Source: Agromyces albus (GTDB taxonomy: Bacteria; Actinomycetota; Actinomycetes; Actinomycetales; Microbacteriaceae). Taken from it: a stretch of DNA of 64,000 nucleotides. Under the pieces are notes generated by a model. That model ran no database searches. It saw nothing but the letters and a program-made list of their open reading frames with translations, and had not been told where the DNA came from. The stretch is taken from positions 1 to 64,000 of the forward strand of contig NZ_SDPN01000017.1 of NCBI RefSeq assembly GCF_004134825.1. Direction: 5' to 3'. Within the stretch, counting starts at the first letter, position 1, and every line of letters begins with the position of its first letter. Position numbers and translations under genes: made by a program. Below, piece by piece: positions 21,004-28,979 of the stretch.

Positions 21004-21089
21004 CGCGAGAGCCGCCGTGAAGGCCCGGTTGGGGAGGACGAGTCGAGTGCCCGGCCAGGGTTCCGCGACGGGAACGCGCGGCTCTCGCG
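21004..21089. promoter_or_regulatory. Pair of 12-bp inverted repeats between ogt and the aldo/keto reductase
   Basis: CGCGAGAGCCGC (21004-21015) and its exact reverse complement GCGGCTCTCGCG (21078-21089) flank 62 bp of the divergent spacer. The second copy lies just upstream of the reductase -10 (21093). TTCC-GCGACG-GGAA (21061-21074) is a further small inverted repeat. The arrangement suggests two regulator sites or a looped operator; no regulator gene is adjacent. Confidence 0.5.
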
Positions 21090-21092
21090 GCC

Positions 21093-21098
21093 TAGTGT
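21093..21098 (+). promoter_or_regulatory. -10 element TAGTGT, leaderless aldo/keto reductase
   Basis: TAGTGT is followed by GGAGGG and then ATG (21105). The purine run touches the start, too close for a normal Shine-Dalgarno, so a leaderless start is likely. Confidence 0.5.
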
Positions 21099-21104
21099 GG
21101 AGGG

Positions 21105-22073
21105 ATGACCGACCTCGCCTACCGTTCCCTCGGCCGTTCCGGCCTCCGCGTCTCGGCCGTGGGGCTCGGCGGCAACAACTTCGGTCGCATAGGCACGGCG
21201 ACCGAATCGCAGCGCGGCACCGATGCCGTCGTGCACGCGGCGCTCGGCGCGGGCGTGAACTTCATCGACACCGCGGATGTCTACGGCAAGGAGTACGGGC
21301 TCAGCGAGACGCTCCTCGGCAATGCCCTGCGCGGGCGCCGCGACGAGGTCGTGATCGCGACGAAGTTCGGGCACTCCTCGATCGGGTCGCCGCTGCCCTC
21401 ATGGGGCGCGCGTGGGTCACGGCGGTACGTGCGCCTCGCGATCGAGGGCTCGCTGCGCCGACTCGGCACGGACTGGATCGACCTCTACCAATTGCACACT
21501 CCCGACCCGCTGACGCCGATCGACGAGACGCTCGCAGCGCTCGACGACCTCGTGCGCGACGGCAAGGTGCGCCACATCGGCCACTCGAACCTCGCCGCTT
21601 GGCAGCTGGCCGAGGCCGAGTTCGTGGCGCGCGAGCTCGGCGCCACGCGTTTCGTCTCGGCGCAGAACGAGTACAACCTCCTCTCCCGAGGCGCGGAGGC
21701 CGAGATCCTGCCGGCCTCCGAACGGTTCGGCGTCGGGTTCCTCCCGTACTTCCCGCTGCAGAACGGATTGCTCACCGGCAAGTTCCGCCGAGACGACCGG
21801 CCCGCCGACACGCGCATCATGCGCCAGCGGCCGCACCTCGTCGAGCGGGCGCCGTGGGACGTGCTCGACCGCTACCGCGCCTTCGCCGACGAGCGAGGGA
21901 TCAGCATGCTCGAGGCGACCTTCGGCTGGCTGCTCGCCCAGCCCGCGCTCTCGAGCGTGATCGCCGGCGCGACCTCACCGGAACAGGTGCGGCAGAACGC
22001 GGCGGCCGGCGGGGCATGGCAGCCGAGCGAGCACGACGTCACCGAGGTCTCGGAGCTCTTCGCGGTTCGCTGA
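21105..22073 (+). CDS. Aldo/keto reductase
   Basis: 322-residue NADPH-dependent carbonyl reductase of the AKR superfamily (TIM barrel, cytoplasmic). Catalytic Asp and Tyr lie in FIDTADVYGKEYG, Lys in VIATKFGH and the His region in DLYQLHTPDP. The C-terminal cofactor part includes SSVIAGATSPEQVRQNAAA. The substrate cannot be told from sequence. Divergent from ogt-tag across a spacer with inverted repeats. Confidence 0.93.
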   Translation: MTDLAYRSLGRSGLRVSAVGLGGNNFGRIGTATESQRGTDAVVHAALGAGVNFIDTADVYGKEYGLSETLLGNALRGRRDEVVIATKFGHSSIGSPLPSWGARGSRRYVRLAIEGSLRRLGTDWIDLYQLHTPDPLTPIDETLAALDDLVRDGKVRHIGHSNLAAWQLAEAEFVARELGATRFVSAQNEYNLLSRGAEAEILPASERFGVGFLPYFPLQNGLLTGKFRRDDRPADTRIMRQRPHLVERAPWDVLDRYRAFADERGISMLEATFGWLLAQPALSSVIAGATSPEQVRQNAAAGGAWQPSEHDVTEVSELFAVR

Positions 22074-22164
22074 CTCTTCCTCGACAAGCCGGCCGCCGCG
22101 GCATCCGTCACCGTCTGAACGGAACGTCGGCACCGAGCGGATGCCGCACCGCCACGCTGTGGCC

Positions 22165-23370
22165 ATGACGACGATCATCCGCGCCGAGGCGGCGCACGAC
22201 TTCCTGGCCCTCGTTCCCACGCTCGCGGGCTTCCGCCCTGAGCGCTCGATCGTCTGCGTGGCCTTCCACGGCAATCGGACGGTCGGCGTGCTTCGCCATG
22301 ACCTGCCGAGGCGGGCCCGCGACCGTTCGGCCCTCGTGTCCGCGATCGTCGGCACGCTCTGCAGAATGCCGCGCGTCGATGCGGTCGTCCCGATCGTCTA
22401 CACCGAGGCGACGTTCGAGCGTTCTCGCGGCGTTCCAGAACGCGCGCTCCTCGGTCTCCTCGTGAAGCGGGCCGAGGAGGCCGGATTCCTCGTGCGGGAT
22501 GCGCTGTGCCGAGCGGCCGACGCGTGGGCGTCGATCCTCGATCCGAATGCTCCCGCGGCGGGGCATCCGCTCGCGCTCATCGACGAGAGTCCGGTCACCC
22601 GACTGGCGCCGCACGAGGTCGAGGTGCTGGCTTCCCCCGGAGCGGCCGGTGACCTGCCGGAAGCCGACCCCGAGATGGCGGCGGCGATCGCGGCGGCGAT
22701 CTCGGCGTTCGAGGCGGACGAGCGCGCCGAGGCGGCGATCGCACGGCTCGGGCGCAACGCCGATCCCGTCGAACTCGTCGAGTCGCTCGTCGCGCGCGCC
22801 GGGGTGAAGCACCCGGCGCTCCGACTCGCGTGGTTCCTCCACCTGGCGTCGCGGCCACCCCTGCGCGACGTCATGATGCTGCAGTTCGCGTTCGGCGTCG
22901 TGGTGGGTGAGGCGGCATACGACGACGCGATGTCGAGCGTCGAGCGTGCCGATCGGAGCGGTGAGACCATGGACGAGCTCGTTCGACGCGAGATAGCCGA
23001 GGGCGAGACCGACGAGGTCGCCGAGTTGCTGATACGGCTCATGCTCGGGCAATCGACGCTCCGCCCCGATCGTCGCCGGGTCGAGCGGGCACTCGCGCTG
23101 CTCCGTTCCCTGATCGCGAATGCGCCGCCGGAGCTGCGCACGGGCCCGTTGTGCATCGCCGCGTGGCTCGCCTGGTCGCTCGGTCGCGGATCGGCGGCGG
23201 GCGCGTTCATCGACCTCGCGCTCGAGGCGGAGCCCGAGCACTCGATGGCGAGCCTGCTCCATTCCTTCATCGGCAGCGGTGCGCTGCCCGAGTGGGCCTT
23301 CAGCGCCCCCGATCGCTCGGATGGCAAGGCGGACCGCCGTGGCGGATCTGCACGCCGGCAGGCTCAGTGA
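22165..23370 (+). CDS. DUF4192 domain-containing protein
   Basis: About 401 residues; an actinobacterial family of unknown function. The signature N-terminus is present: AHDFLALVPTLAGFRPERSIVCVAFHGNRTVG, in two parts, then a helical, acidic C-terminal half with LCIAAWLAWSLGRGSAAG and LDLALEAEPEHSMA-like TPR-type segments. Soluble, no signal peptide. Two starts are possible: ATG 22141, inside a CGGATGCCGC motif, and ATG 22165 (MTTIIRAEAAHD), which matches how the family usually begins. The 3' end overlaps the convergent oxidase gene by 7 bp. Confidence 0.85.
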   Translation: MTTIIRAEAAHDFLALVPTLAGFRPERSIVCVAFHGNRTVGVLRHDLPRRARDRSALVSAIVGTLCRMPRVDAVVPIVYTEATFERSRGVPERALLGLLVKRAEEAGFLVRDALCRAADAWASILDPNAPAAGHPLALIDESPVTRLAPHEVEVLASPGAAGDLPEADPEMAAAIAAAISAFEADERAEAAIARLGRNADPVELVESLVARAGVKHPALRLAWFLHLASRPPLRDVMMLQFAFGVVVGEAAYDDAMSSVERADRSGETMDELVRREIAEGETDEVAELLIRLMLGQSTLRPDRRRVERALALLRSLIANAPPELRTGPLCIAAWLAWSLGRGSAAGAFIDLALEAEPEHSMASLLHSFIGSGALPEWAFSAPDRSDGKADRRGGSARRQAQ

Positions 23371-24812
23371 CCCGTGAGCGGCGCGAGCATCCGTGCCGTA
23401 AGCGACGGCCGGCCGGTGTAGCGCTCCTCGGCGTCCGCGAGCCGCATGCCGAGGATCCCGAGGTTGGCACCGACGAAACGCAACGGCTCGGGCTCCCAGA
23501 GCGGAGAGCGGTGGTTCGCCCATGGCAGGCGGGTGAGCTCCGTGTCGCGCCCGAGCACGAGGTCGGCGAGCGTGCGGCCGGCCAGGTTCGTGGTGGAGAG
23601 CCCGTCGCCGACGTACCCGCCCGCGAGGCCGACGCCGGTCTTCGGGTTGTAGCTCGCGGTCGGGTGCCAGTCGCGGGCGACGCCGAGCGGTCCTCCCCAG
23701 CGATGGGTGACACGAGCGTCACCCATCGCCGGGAAGAACTCCCGGAGTGTCTCGTGCAAGTGACCGAACACCTCCTCGACCCGCTCGAACGCTGGATCGA
23801 CCGCGCTGCCCCAGTGGTAGCGGGCGCCGCGGCCCCCGAACGCGAACCGGTTGTCGGCGGTGCGCTGCCCGTAGACGAGGAGGTGCCGGTAGTCGCTGAA
23901 CGTCTGGCCGTGTTCGAGACCGATCTCGTCCCACGTCGCCTCGGGAAGTGGCTCGGTCGCGATCATGAGCGAATAGAGGGGGAGGATGCGCCGCCGCACA
24001 CGTGGCAATCGGGCGCCATAACCTTCCGTGGCCACGATGACGTGCCGCGCCGAGACCGTGCCCTCACTGCCGCCGTGGAGCGCGCGGAAGCGCACTCGCC
24101 CTGCGGACCAGTCGATGACCTCGGTGCGCTCGAAGACCGCCACACCGAGCGACTCCACGACCCGGGCGAGCCCGCGCACGAGCTTGCCCGGATGCACTCG
24201 CGCACACGAGGGGTCGAACATCGCCGACGTGCCGTGATCGCCGGATCCCGGCACGCCGAAGCGCGACCCGATCGTGCGCTCGTCCCAGTACTCGAGCCGG
24301 TCGACGCCGAAGCGCCTGCCCTCGTCGACCTCCGCCCGAGCGAGTACGCGCTGGGCGTCACTGCGCGCGAACACGAGCGTGCCGCCCTGCGCGAAGTCGC
24401 ACTCGATCCCCTCGAGCTCGGTCACGCGGCCGACCTCGCCGACCGTGTCGATCATCGCCCGGCGCATGGCGATCGCGGCGTCGTAGCCGTGCTCGCGTTC
24501 GAGCGAGGAAGCCGATCGCGGGAAGAGCGCCGAGCACCACCCACCGTTGCGGCCGGATGCCCCGAATCCGGCGATGTCGCGCTCGAGCACGGCGATCCGC
24601 AGGTCGGGGTCGGCCTTCGCGAGCGAATACGCGGTCCAGAGCGCCGTGAGACCGCCGCCGATGAGGCAGACGTCGAATCGCGCGCTTGCCGTGAGCGGCG
24701 CGCGCGGACGCAGGTCGTCGATGCCCGAGGCGGCGAGATCGTCGAGCCAGAAGCTCACCTGACGGTAGGCGTCGGGTGAGGCATCCGACACCGCACCGCC
24801 CGGCCGGTGCAT
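23364..24812 (-). CDS. FAD-dependent amine oxidoreductase (DAO family, PuuB-like)
   Basis: 482 residues. N-terminal FAD-binding Rossmann motif GGGLTALWTAYSLAK (from residue 52) and AVLERDIAGFGASGRNGG, the flavin-contacting pattern of gamma-glutamylputrescine oxidase/glycine oxidase-like DAO proteins, with the C-terminal GYVGDGLSTTNLAGRTLADL. It probably oxidises an amine, most plausibly putrescine or a derivative given its operon partner and the nearby potDABC and gabT; this is inference. The ATG shares one base with the aminotransferase stop (TGATG), so the genes are coupled. Confidence 0.88.
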   Translation of the reverse strand: MHRPGGAVSDASPDAYRQVSFWLDDLAASGIDDLRPRAPLTASARFDVCLIGGGLTALWTAYSLAKADPDLRIAVLERDIAGFGASGRNGGWCSALFPRSASSLEREHGYDAAIAMRRAMIDTVGEVGRVTELEGIECDFAQGGTLVFARSDAQRVLARAEVDEGRRFGVDRLEYWDERTIGSRFGVPGSGDHGTSAMFDPSCARVHPGKLVRGLARVVESLGVAVFERTEVIDWSAGRVRFRALHGGSEGTVSARHVIVATEGYGARLPRVRRRILPLYSLMIATEPLPEATWDEIGLEHGQTFSDYRHLLVYGQRTADNRFAFGGRGARYHWGSAVDPAFERVEEVFGHLHETLREFFPAMGDARVTHRWGGPLGVARDWHPTASYNPKTGVGLAGGYVGDGLSTTNLAGRTLADLVLGRDTELTRLPWANHRSPLWEPEPLRFVGANLGILGMRLADAEERYTGRPSLTARMLAPLTGH

Positions 24813-26230
24813 CAGAGCCGGTTCGAGGCTTCGGTGAGCACGTTGCGGAGGATCTGCTCGATCTCCTGGAATTCGGGCACGCCGATCGTGAGCGGAGGCG
24901 CGAGCTGGATGACGGGGTCGCCGCGATCGTCGGCGCGGCAGTACAGGCCGGCGTCGAAGAGCGCCTTCGACAGGAACCCGCGCAGCAGGCGCTCGGACTC
25001 GTCGTCGTCGAAGGTCTCGCGGGTGGCGGTGTCCTTCACGAGCTCGATGCCGAAGAAGTAGCCGTCGCCGCGAACGTCGCCGACGATGGGCAGGTCGAGC
25101 AGCTTCTCGAGCTCGGCGCGGAAGAGCGGCGAGTTCTCGCGCACTCGTTCGTTGAGGCCCTCCTCCTCGAAGATGTCGAGGTTCTCGAGTGCGACCGCGG
25201 CCGAGACCGGATGGCCGCCGAACGTGTACCCGTGGTAGAACGACGTCGTGCCCTTCGAGAACGGCTCGTAGAGCTTCTCGGAGACGATCGTCGCGCCGAT
25301 GGGGGAGTAGCCCGACGTCATCGCCTTCGCGCACGTGATCATGTCGGGAACATAGCCGTAGGCGTCGCACGCGAACATGTGTCCGATACGGCCGAAGGCG
25401 CAGATGACCTCGTCGGAGACGAGCAGCACGTCGTACTGGTCGCAGATCTCGCGAACACGTGTGAAGTAGCCGGGCGGCGGCGGGAAGCATCCGCCCGAGT
25501 TCTGCACCGGCTCGAGGAAGACCGCGGCCACCGTCTCGGGTCCTTCGAAGAGGATCATCTCCTCGATGCGGTTCGCGGCCCAGAGCCCGAACGCCTCGAG
25601 GTCGTCGGTGGGCGCTCCGACCTCGGCCGCGCGATAGAAGTTGGTGTTCGGCACCCGGAACCCGCCCGGCGTGATCGGCTCGAACATCTCCTTCATTGCG
25701 GGGATGCCCGTGATCGCGAGCGCACCCTGCGGCGTGCCGTGATAGGCGACCGAGCGCGAGATGACCTTGTGCTTGGTCGGACGACCCTTCAGCTTCCAGT
25801 AGTGCTTCGCGAGCTTGAAGGCCGTCTCGACGGCCTCGCCTCCGCCGGTGGAGAAGAACACCCGGTTGAGGTCGCCTGGCGCATAGCCGGCGAGTCGGTC
25901 GGCGAGCTCGATGGCAGCGGGATGCGCGTACGACCAGATCGGGAAGAACGCGAGCTGCTCCGCTTGCTTCGCGGCGACCTCGGCGAGGCGAGCGCGGCCG
26001 TGGCCGGCGTTGACGACGAAGAGGCCGGACAGGCCGTCGAAGTACTTGCGCCCCTCGATGTCGAAGATGTGGTGGCCCTCGCCGCGGGTGATGATCGGCA
26101 CGCCCGACGTCTCCATGGTCGATTGCCGCGCGAAGTGCATCCAGAGGTGGTCTTTCGCCTTCTGCTGCAGCGCGGCGTTGTCGTAGCCCGTGTCGGTGCG
26201 CGCGGCGGTGTCAGCGACCGTGTCGGTCAT
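24812..26230 (-). CDS. Class III aminotransferase (putrescine/omega-amino acid type)
   Basis: 472-residue PLP enzyme of fold type I. The PLP lysine lies in MITCAKAMTSGYSPIG, preceded by LLVSDEVICAFGRIG; the phosphate loop is FFSTGGGEAVETAFKLA and the C-terminal arginine region is present. It resembles the SpuC/putrescine-pyruvate and beta-alanine-pyruvate aminotransferases. With the oxidase downstream and the Lrp regulator upstream (12-nt gap) it forms a minus-strand operon, probably for polyamine or diamine breakdown. The amino donor is not proven. Confidence 0.9.
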   Translation of the reverse strand: MTDTVADTAARTDTGYDNAALQQKAKDHLWMHFARQSTMETSGVPIITRGEGHHIFDIEGRKYFDGLSGLFVVNAGHGRARLAEVAAKQAEQLAFFPIWSYAHPAAIELADRLAGYAPGDLNRVFFSTGGGEAVETAFKLAKHYWKLKGRPTKHKVISRSVAYHGTPQGALAITGIPAMKEMFEPITPGGFRVPNTNFYRAAEVGAPTDDLEAFGLWAANRIEEMILFEGPETVAAVFLEPVQNSGGCFPPPPGYFTRVREICDQYDVLLVSDEVICAFGRIGHMFACDAYGYVPDMITCAKAMTSGYSPIGATIVSEKLYEPFSKGTTSFYHGYTFGGHPVSAAVALENLDIFEEEGLNERVRENSPLFRAELEKLLDLPIVGDVRGDGYFFGIELVKDTATRETFDDDESERLLRGFLSKALFDAGLYCRADDRGDPVIQLAPPLTIGVPEFQEIEQILRNVLTEASNRL

Positions 26231-26242
26231 GGTGTTCCCTTC

Positions 26243-26725
26243 TCAGCGAGTGCCCCAGTTGTAGAACTGCTTCTGGAGCTTCAAGTACACGAACGTCTCG
26301 GTCGTCTGCACGCCCTCGAGGATGCGGATGCGCGAATTGAGCAGCGAGATGAGCTCCTCGTCGTTCTCGCACACGACCTCGGCGAGCAGGTCGAAGCTGC
26401 CCGCGGTGAGCACGACGTAGTCGATCTCGGGGATCTCGGCGAGCTGCTCGGCGACCACCCGGGTGTCGCCCGCGACGCGGATGCCGATCATGGCCTGCCT
26501 GGTGAACCCGAGTTGCATCGGGTCGGTCACGGCGACGATCTGCATCACGCCCGATTCGGTGAGCCGCTGCACGCGCTGGCGCACGGCGGCCTCCGACAGG
26601 CCGACCGCCTTGCCGATGTCGGCATACGAGCGCCGACCGTCGGCCTGGAGCTGCTCGATGATCGCCTTCGACACCTCGTCGAGCTGCACCGGGCGATGCG
26701 CTGTAGGGCGAGCCGGGTTCGTCAT
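26243..26725 (-). CDS. Lrp/AsnC family transcriptional regulator
   Basis: 160 residues: N-terminal winged helix-turn-helix (DEVSKAIIEQLQADGRRSYADIGKAVGLSEAAVRQRVQRL, in parts) and C-terminal RAM/AsnC ligand domain (YVVLTAGSFDLLAEVVCEND, LEGVQTTETFVYLKL). These proteins sense small metabolites and act as octamers. The ATG at 26725 has a CACAAT element 6 nt upstream. First gene of the operon with the aminotransferase and amine oxidase, which it probably controls. Confidence 0.92.
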   Translation of the reverse strand: MTNPARPTAHRPVQLDEVSKAIIEQLQADGRRSYADIGKAVGLSEAAVRQRVQRLTESGVMQIVAVTDPMQLGFTRQAMIGIRVAGDTRVVAEQLAEIPEIDYVVLTAGSFDLLAEVVCENDEELISLLNSRIRILEGVQTTETFVYLKLQKQFYNWGTR

Positions 26726-26731
26726 GGGTCG

Positions 26732-26737
26732 ATTGTG
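26732..26737 (-). promoter_or_regulatory. -10 element CACAAT, leaderless lrp
   Basis: On the minus strand CACAAT is followed by CGACCC and the ATG at 26725. Six-nucleotide spacing and no Shine-Dalgarno suggest a leaderless transcript. Confidence 0.45.
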
Positions 26738-26863
26738 ACAGTGACGGATGCCGCAGGCAAGCGATTCCGTCGATTTCGAACGCTTGAGCAACTGATTCCA
26801 TGGTCTCGCCGTGAAGCAGCTGCGCCCCTCATGACGCGATCGGAAGGTGCCAGACTGGACGAC

Positions 26864-28039
26864 ATGGTCGCCGGCACGTTCTCCAGTTCCGCGACGACCG
26901 GCGCGCCCGCGTGGGACGTGATCGTGGGCGACCGCTTCATCGCGGCACTCGCCGCGCCCGCGCCCGATGCGACGCTCTCAGCGCTCGCGGAGCGGGCGAG
27001 CGACCCGTCGCCGAGCATCGAAGCGCTCGTGGGGCTCATCCCGATCGGTCGCGAGCCTGCCGTCGAGTCGTTCGCGCTCGTCTGGTGGGACGACGACGAC
27101 GTGACGACGGTCACCGCGGTCGTGCGCGGTGAAGCGGTCGTCGACCTCGACTCGCCGGGCGGAAGCCGGCGCTTCGACTCACGAGGAATCCGGCCCTGGC
27201 ACCTCGCCGACTTCCGTGACGTCGTGGCGTTGCGGCTCACCGGCTCGGACACGCCGCTCGGGCCGCTCGGCGAGGCGCCGCACGACGTCGAGCACGCGCG
27301 AGCGAGCCTCCGCGCCTCCGCCGTCGAGTGGTCGTCGGTGCCGAGGAGGAGACCTGCCACGGATGTCGCGAGCGCTGTCGTGCCGCCCGCCGTGAAACCC
27401 GACGCCTTCGATGAGTTCGCCGCCGACACGGTGCTGCGCCCTCGCCCGTCCACGATCGACGCCGACACCGCGCTCACGCCGAGACCGGCCGCGAAGCCCG
27501 AGCCGACACCCACCCCGACGGTGCCGATCGATGTTCAGCTCGACGGTCTCCGACCCGCCGTGCCGAGGGCGCCCACGGCGCACCCGGTGCCGTCACGCCA
27601 GCCGGCGGATGCCGCGCCATCCGCGCCATCCGGGCCATCCGCTCCGTCCGCTCCGCTGAAGGAAACGGATCCAGTGCCGACCGGCCCGCGATTTCGCATC
27701 GCGGGTGAGCTGCCGCGCACCATCACGGGACCGGTGCTCATCGGGCGGCGCCCCCTTCCGCCACCGGTCGGCAGAGCCGGCGCAGCTCCCGAGCTCGTGG
27801 CGGTCGACTCGCCCACCGCAACCGTCTCCGGAACCCACCTCGAACTGCGGCTCGAAGGGGAGCGCCTCGTGGCGACCGACCTTCGCTCGACGAACGGCAC
27901 GATCGTCCGAACGGCGCGAGGATCGCGTCGGATGCGGGCCGGCGAGTCCATCGTCGTGACACCCGGCACCACCCTCGACCTCGGAGACGATACGATCGTC
28001 GAGATCCTCCCCGCCCACGGAGCTCCGTTCCCCCAGTGA
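26864..28039 (+). CDS. FHA domain protein, first gene of the kinase/EccC-like cluster
   Basis: 391 residues. The N-terminal ~170 residues form an unrecognised globular domain (AWDVIVGDRFIAALAAPAPD, FALVWWDDDDVTTVTAVVRG). A Pro/Ala-rich linker with many Thr follows (residues ~180-290; TVLRPRPST, TALTPRP are possible kinase targets), then a C-terminal FHA domain (IGRRPLPPP, SGTHLEL, RSTNGTIV) that should bind phosphothreonine. No membrane segment. ATG 26864 is preferred over 26831 because CAGACT lies 7 nt upstream. Next to a PP2C phosphatase and a kinase, so it is probably a phospho-reader. Confidence 0.85.
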   Translation: MVAGTFSSSATTGAPAWDVIVGDRFIAALAAPAPDATLSALAERASDPSPSIEALVGLIPIGREPAVESFALVWWDDDDVTTVTAVVRGEAVVDLDSPGGSRRFDSRGIRPWHLADFRDVVALRLTGSDTPLGPLGEAPHDVEHARASLRASAVEWSSVPRRRPATDVASAVVPPAVKPDAFDEFAADTVLRPRPSTIDADTALTPRPAAKPEPTPTPTVPIDVQLDGLRPAVPRAPTAHPVPSRQPADAAPSAPSGPSAPSAPLKETDPVPTGPRFRIAGELPRTITGPVLIGRRPLPPPVGRAGAAPELVAVDSPTATVSGTHLELRLEGERLVATDLRSTNGTIVRTARGSRRMRAGESIVVTPGTTLDLGDDTIVEILPAHGAPFPQ

Positions 28040-28064
28040 ACCGAACAGACAGCAGGCCGCACCG

Positions 28065-28865
28065 GTGACGCAGATAGGCAATGGCAACGCCCGCCATCGG
28101 GTCACCCTGCCAGACGGCACCGAGATCACCCTCGCGTGGGCGGCGATGACCGACACCGGCCTTCGTCGTGAGGTCAACGAAGACAGCTACATCGCCCAGG
28201 CTCCGATCTTCGCCGTCGCCGATGGAATGGGCGGCCACGCCGCCGGCGACTTCGCGAGTGCGGCCGTCGTCACGAGACTCGCCGAGCACGGCGGCAAGAT
28301 CCTGATCGGAACTCCAGAGGTCGACGCAGCGCTGCGTCTCGCCGTGCAGGACATGGGCCGCGGCGCAGGCGTCACCGACGAGGGCAGCGGCACGACGGTC
28401 ACGGGAGCGGCGCTGGGGGCGATCGCCGACGAGCCCGCCTGGATCGTCTTCAACATCGGCGACTCGCGTGTGTACCGGCTTGTGAGCGGAACGCTCGAGC
28501 AGTTGACGGTCGACCACTCCATCGTGCAAGAGCTCGTCGACGCCGGCCAGATCACGCGCGAAGAGGCCGACACGCACCCGCACTCGAACGTCATCACGCG
28601 CGCCGTCGGCTTCCACGAGGCGCCGATTCCCGACTACCGCGCGATCGCGGTCGAAGAGGGGATGCGGCTCCTCATCTGCTCCGACGGGCTCACGAAGGAG
28701 CTCACCTCCTATGGCATCCGGCACTTCCTCGTCGCCAACGCGAAAGCGGAGAAGGCAGGTCGGCAGTTGCTCGATGCAGCACTCGGCAACGGCGGACGCG
28801 ACAACGTGACCGTCATCGTCGTCGACGTGCTGCGAGTCGTTCGCCCGGAGGCCGCGCAGAGCTGA
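28065..28865 (+). CDS. PP2C family protein serine/threonine phosphatase
   Basis: 266 residues, cytoplasmic, metal-dependent. All PP2C motifs are seen: REVNEDSY, VADGMGGHAAG, GSGTTVTGA, FNIGDSRVYRL, LLICSDGLT and GGRDNVTVIV, so the metal-binding Asp residues are intact. It probably reverses the adjacent kinase's action on the FHA proteins and other cluster members. No C-terminal membrane helix, unlike PstP of Mycobacterium. GTG start 25 nt after the FHA gene. Confidence 0.94.
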   Translation: MTQIGNGNARHRVTLPDGTEITLAWAAMTDTGLRREVNEDSYIAQAPIFAVADGMGGHAAGDFASAAVVTRLAEHGGKILIGTPEVDAALRLAVQDMGRGAGVTDEGSGTTVTGAALGAIADEPAWIVFNIGDSRVYRLVSGTLEQLTVDHSIVQELVDAGQITREEADTHPHSNVITRAVGFHEAPIPDYRAIAVEEGMRLLICSDGLTKELTSYGIRHFLVANAKAEKAGRQLLDAALGNGGRDNVTVIVVDVLRVVRPEAAQS

Positions 28866-28908
28866 CGCGACCGCCTCGGGAGTTTCGCGACGCCGAGTGT
28901 CGCGCATC

Positions 28909-28914
28909 TACAAT
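28909..28914 (+). promoter_or_regulatory. -10 element TACAAT before the kinase
   Basis: TACAAT lies 65 nt upstream of the TTG start, in the 114-bp gap after the phosphatase gene; no good -35 is visible. A GGGAGG ribosome binding site stands just before the TTG at 28980. Confidence 0.45.
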
Positions 28915-28979
28915 GAGGGACACCCGGCGCCGCCGGCTCCGGTCGACGTGGATCGGCCCGAAGACCACTGGGAGGACTG

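Noticed and set aside
24776-26830. A very long plus-strand open frame running into the FHA gene
   Set aside because: It is antisense to the aminotransferase and lrp genes, which have clear motifs. Its translation is low-complexity Arg/Glu/Val-rich with no recognisable domain, a shadow of high-GC codon structure. Only the part from 26864 is real.
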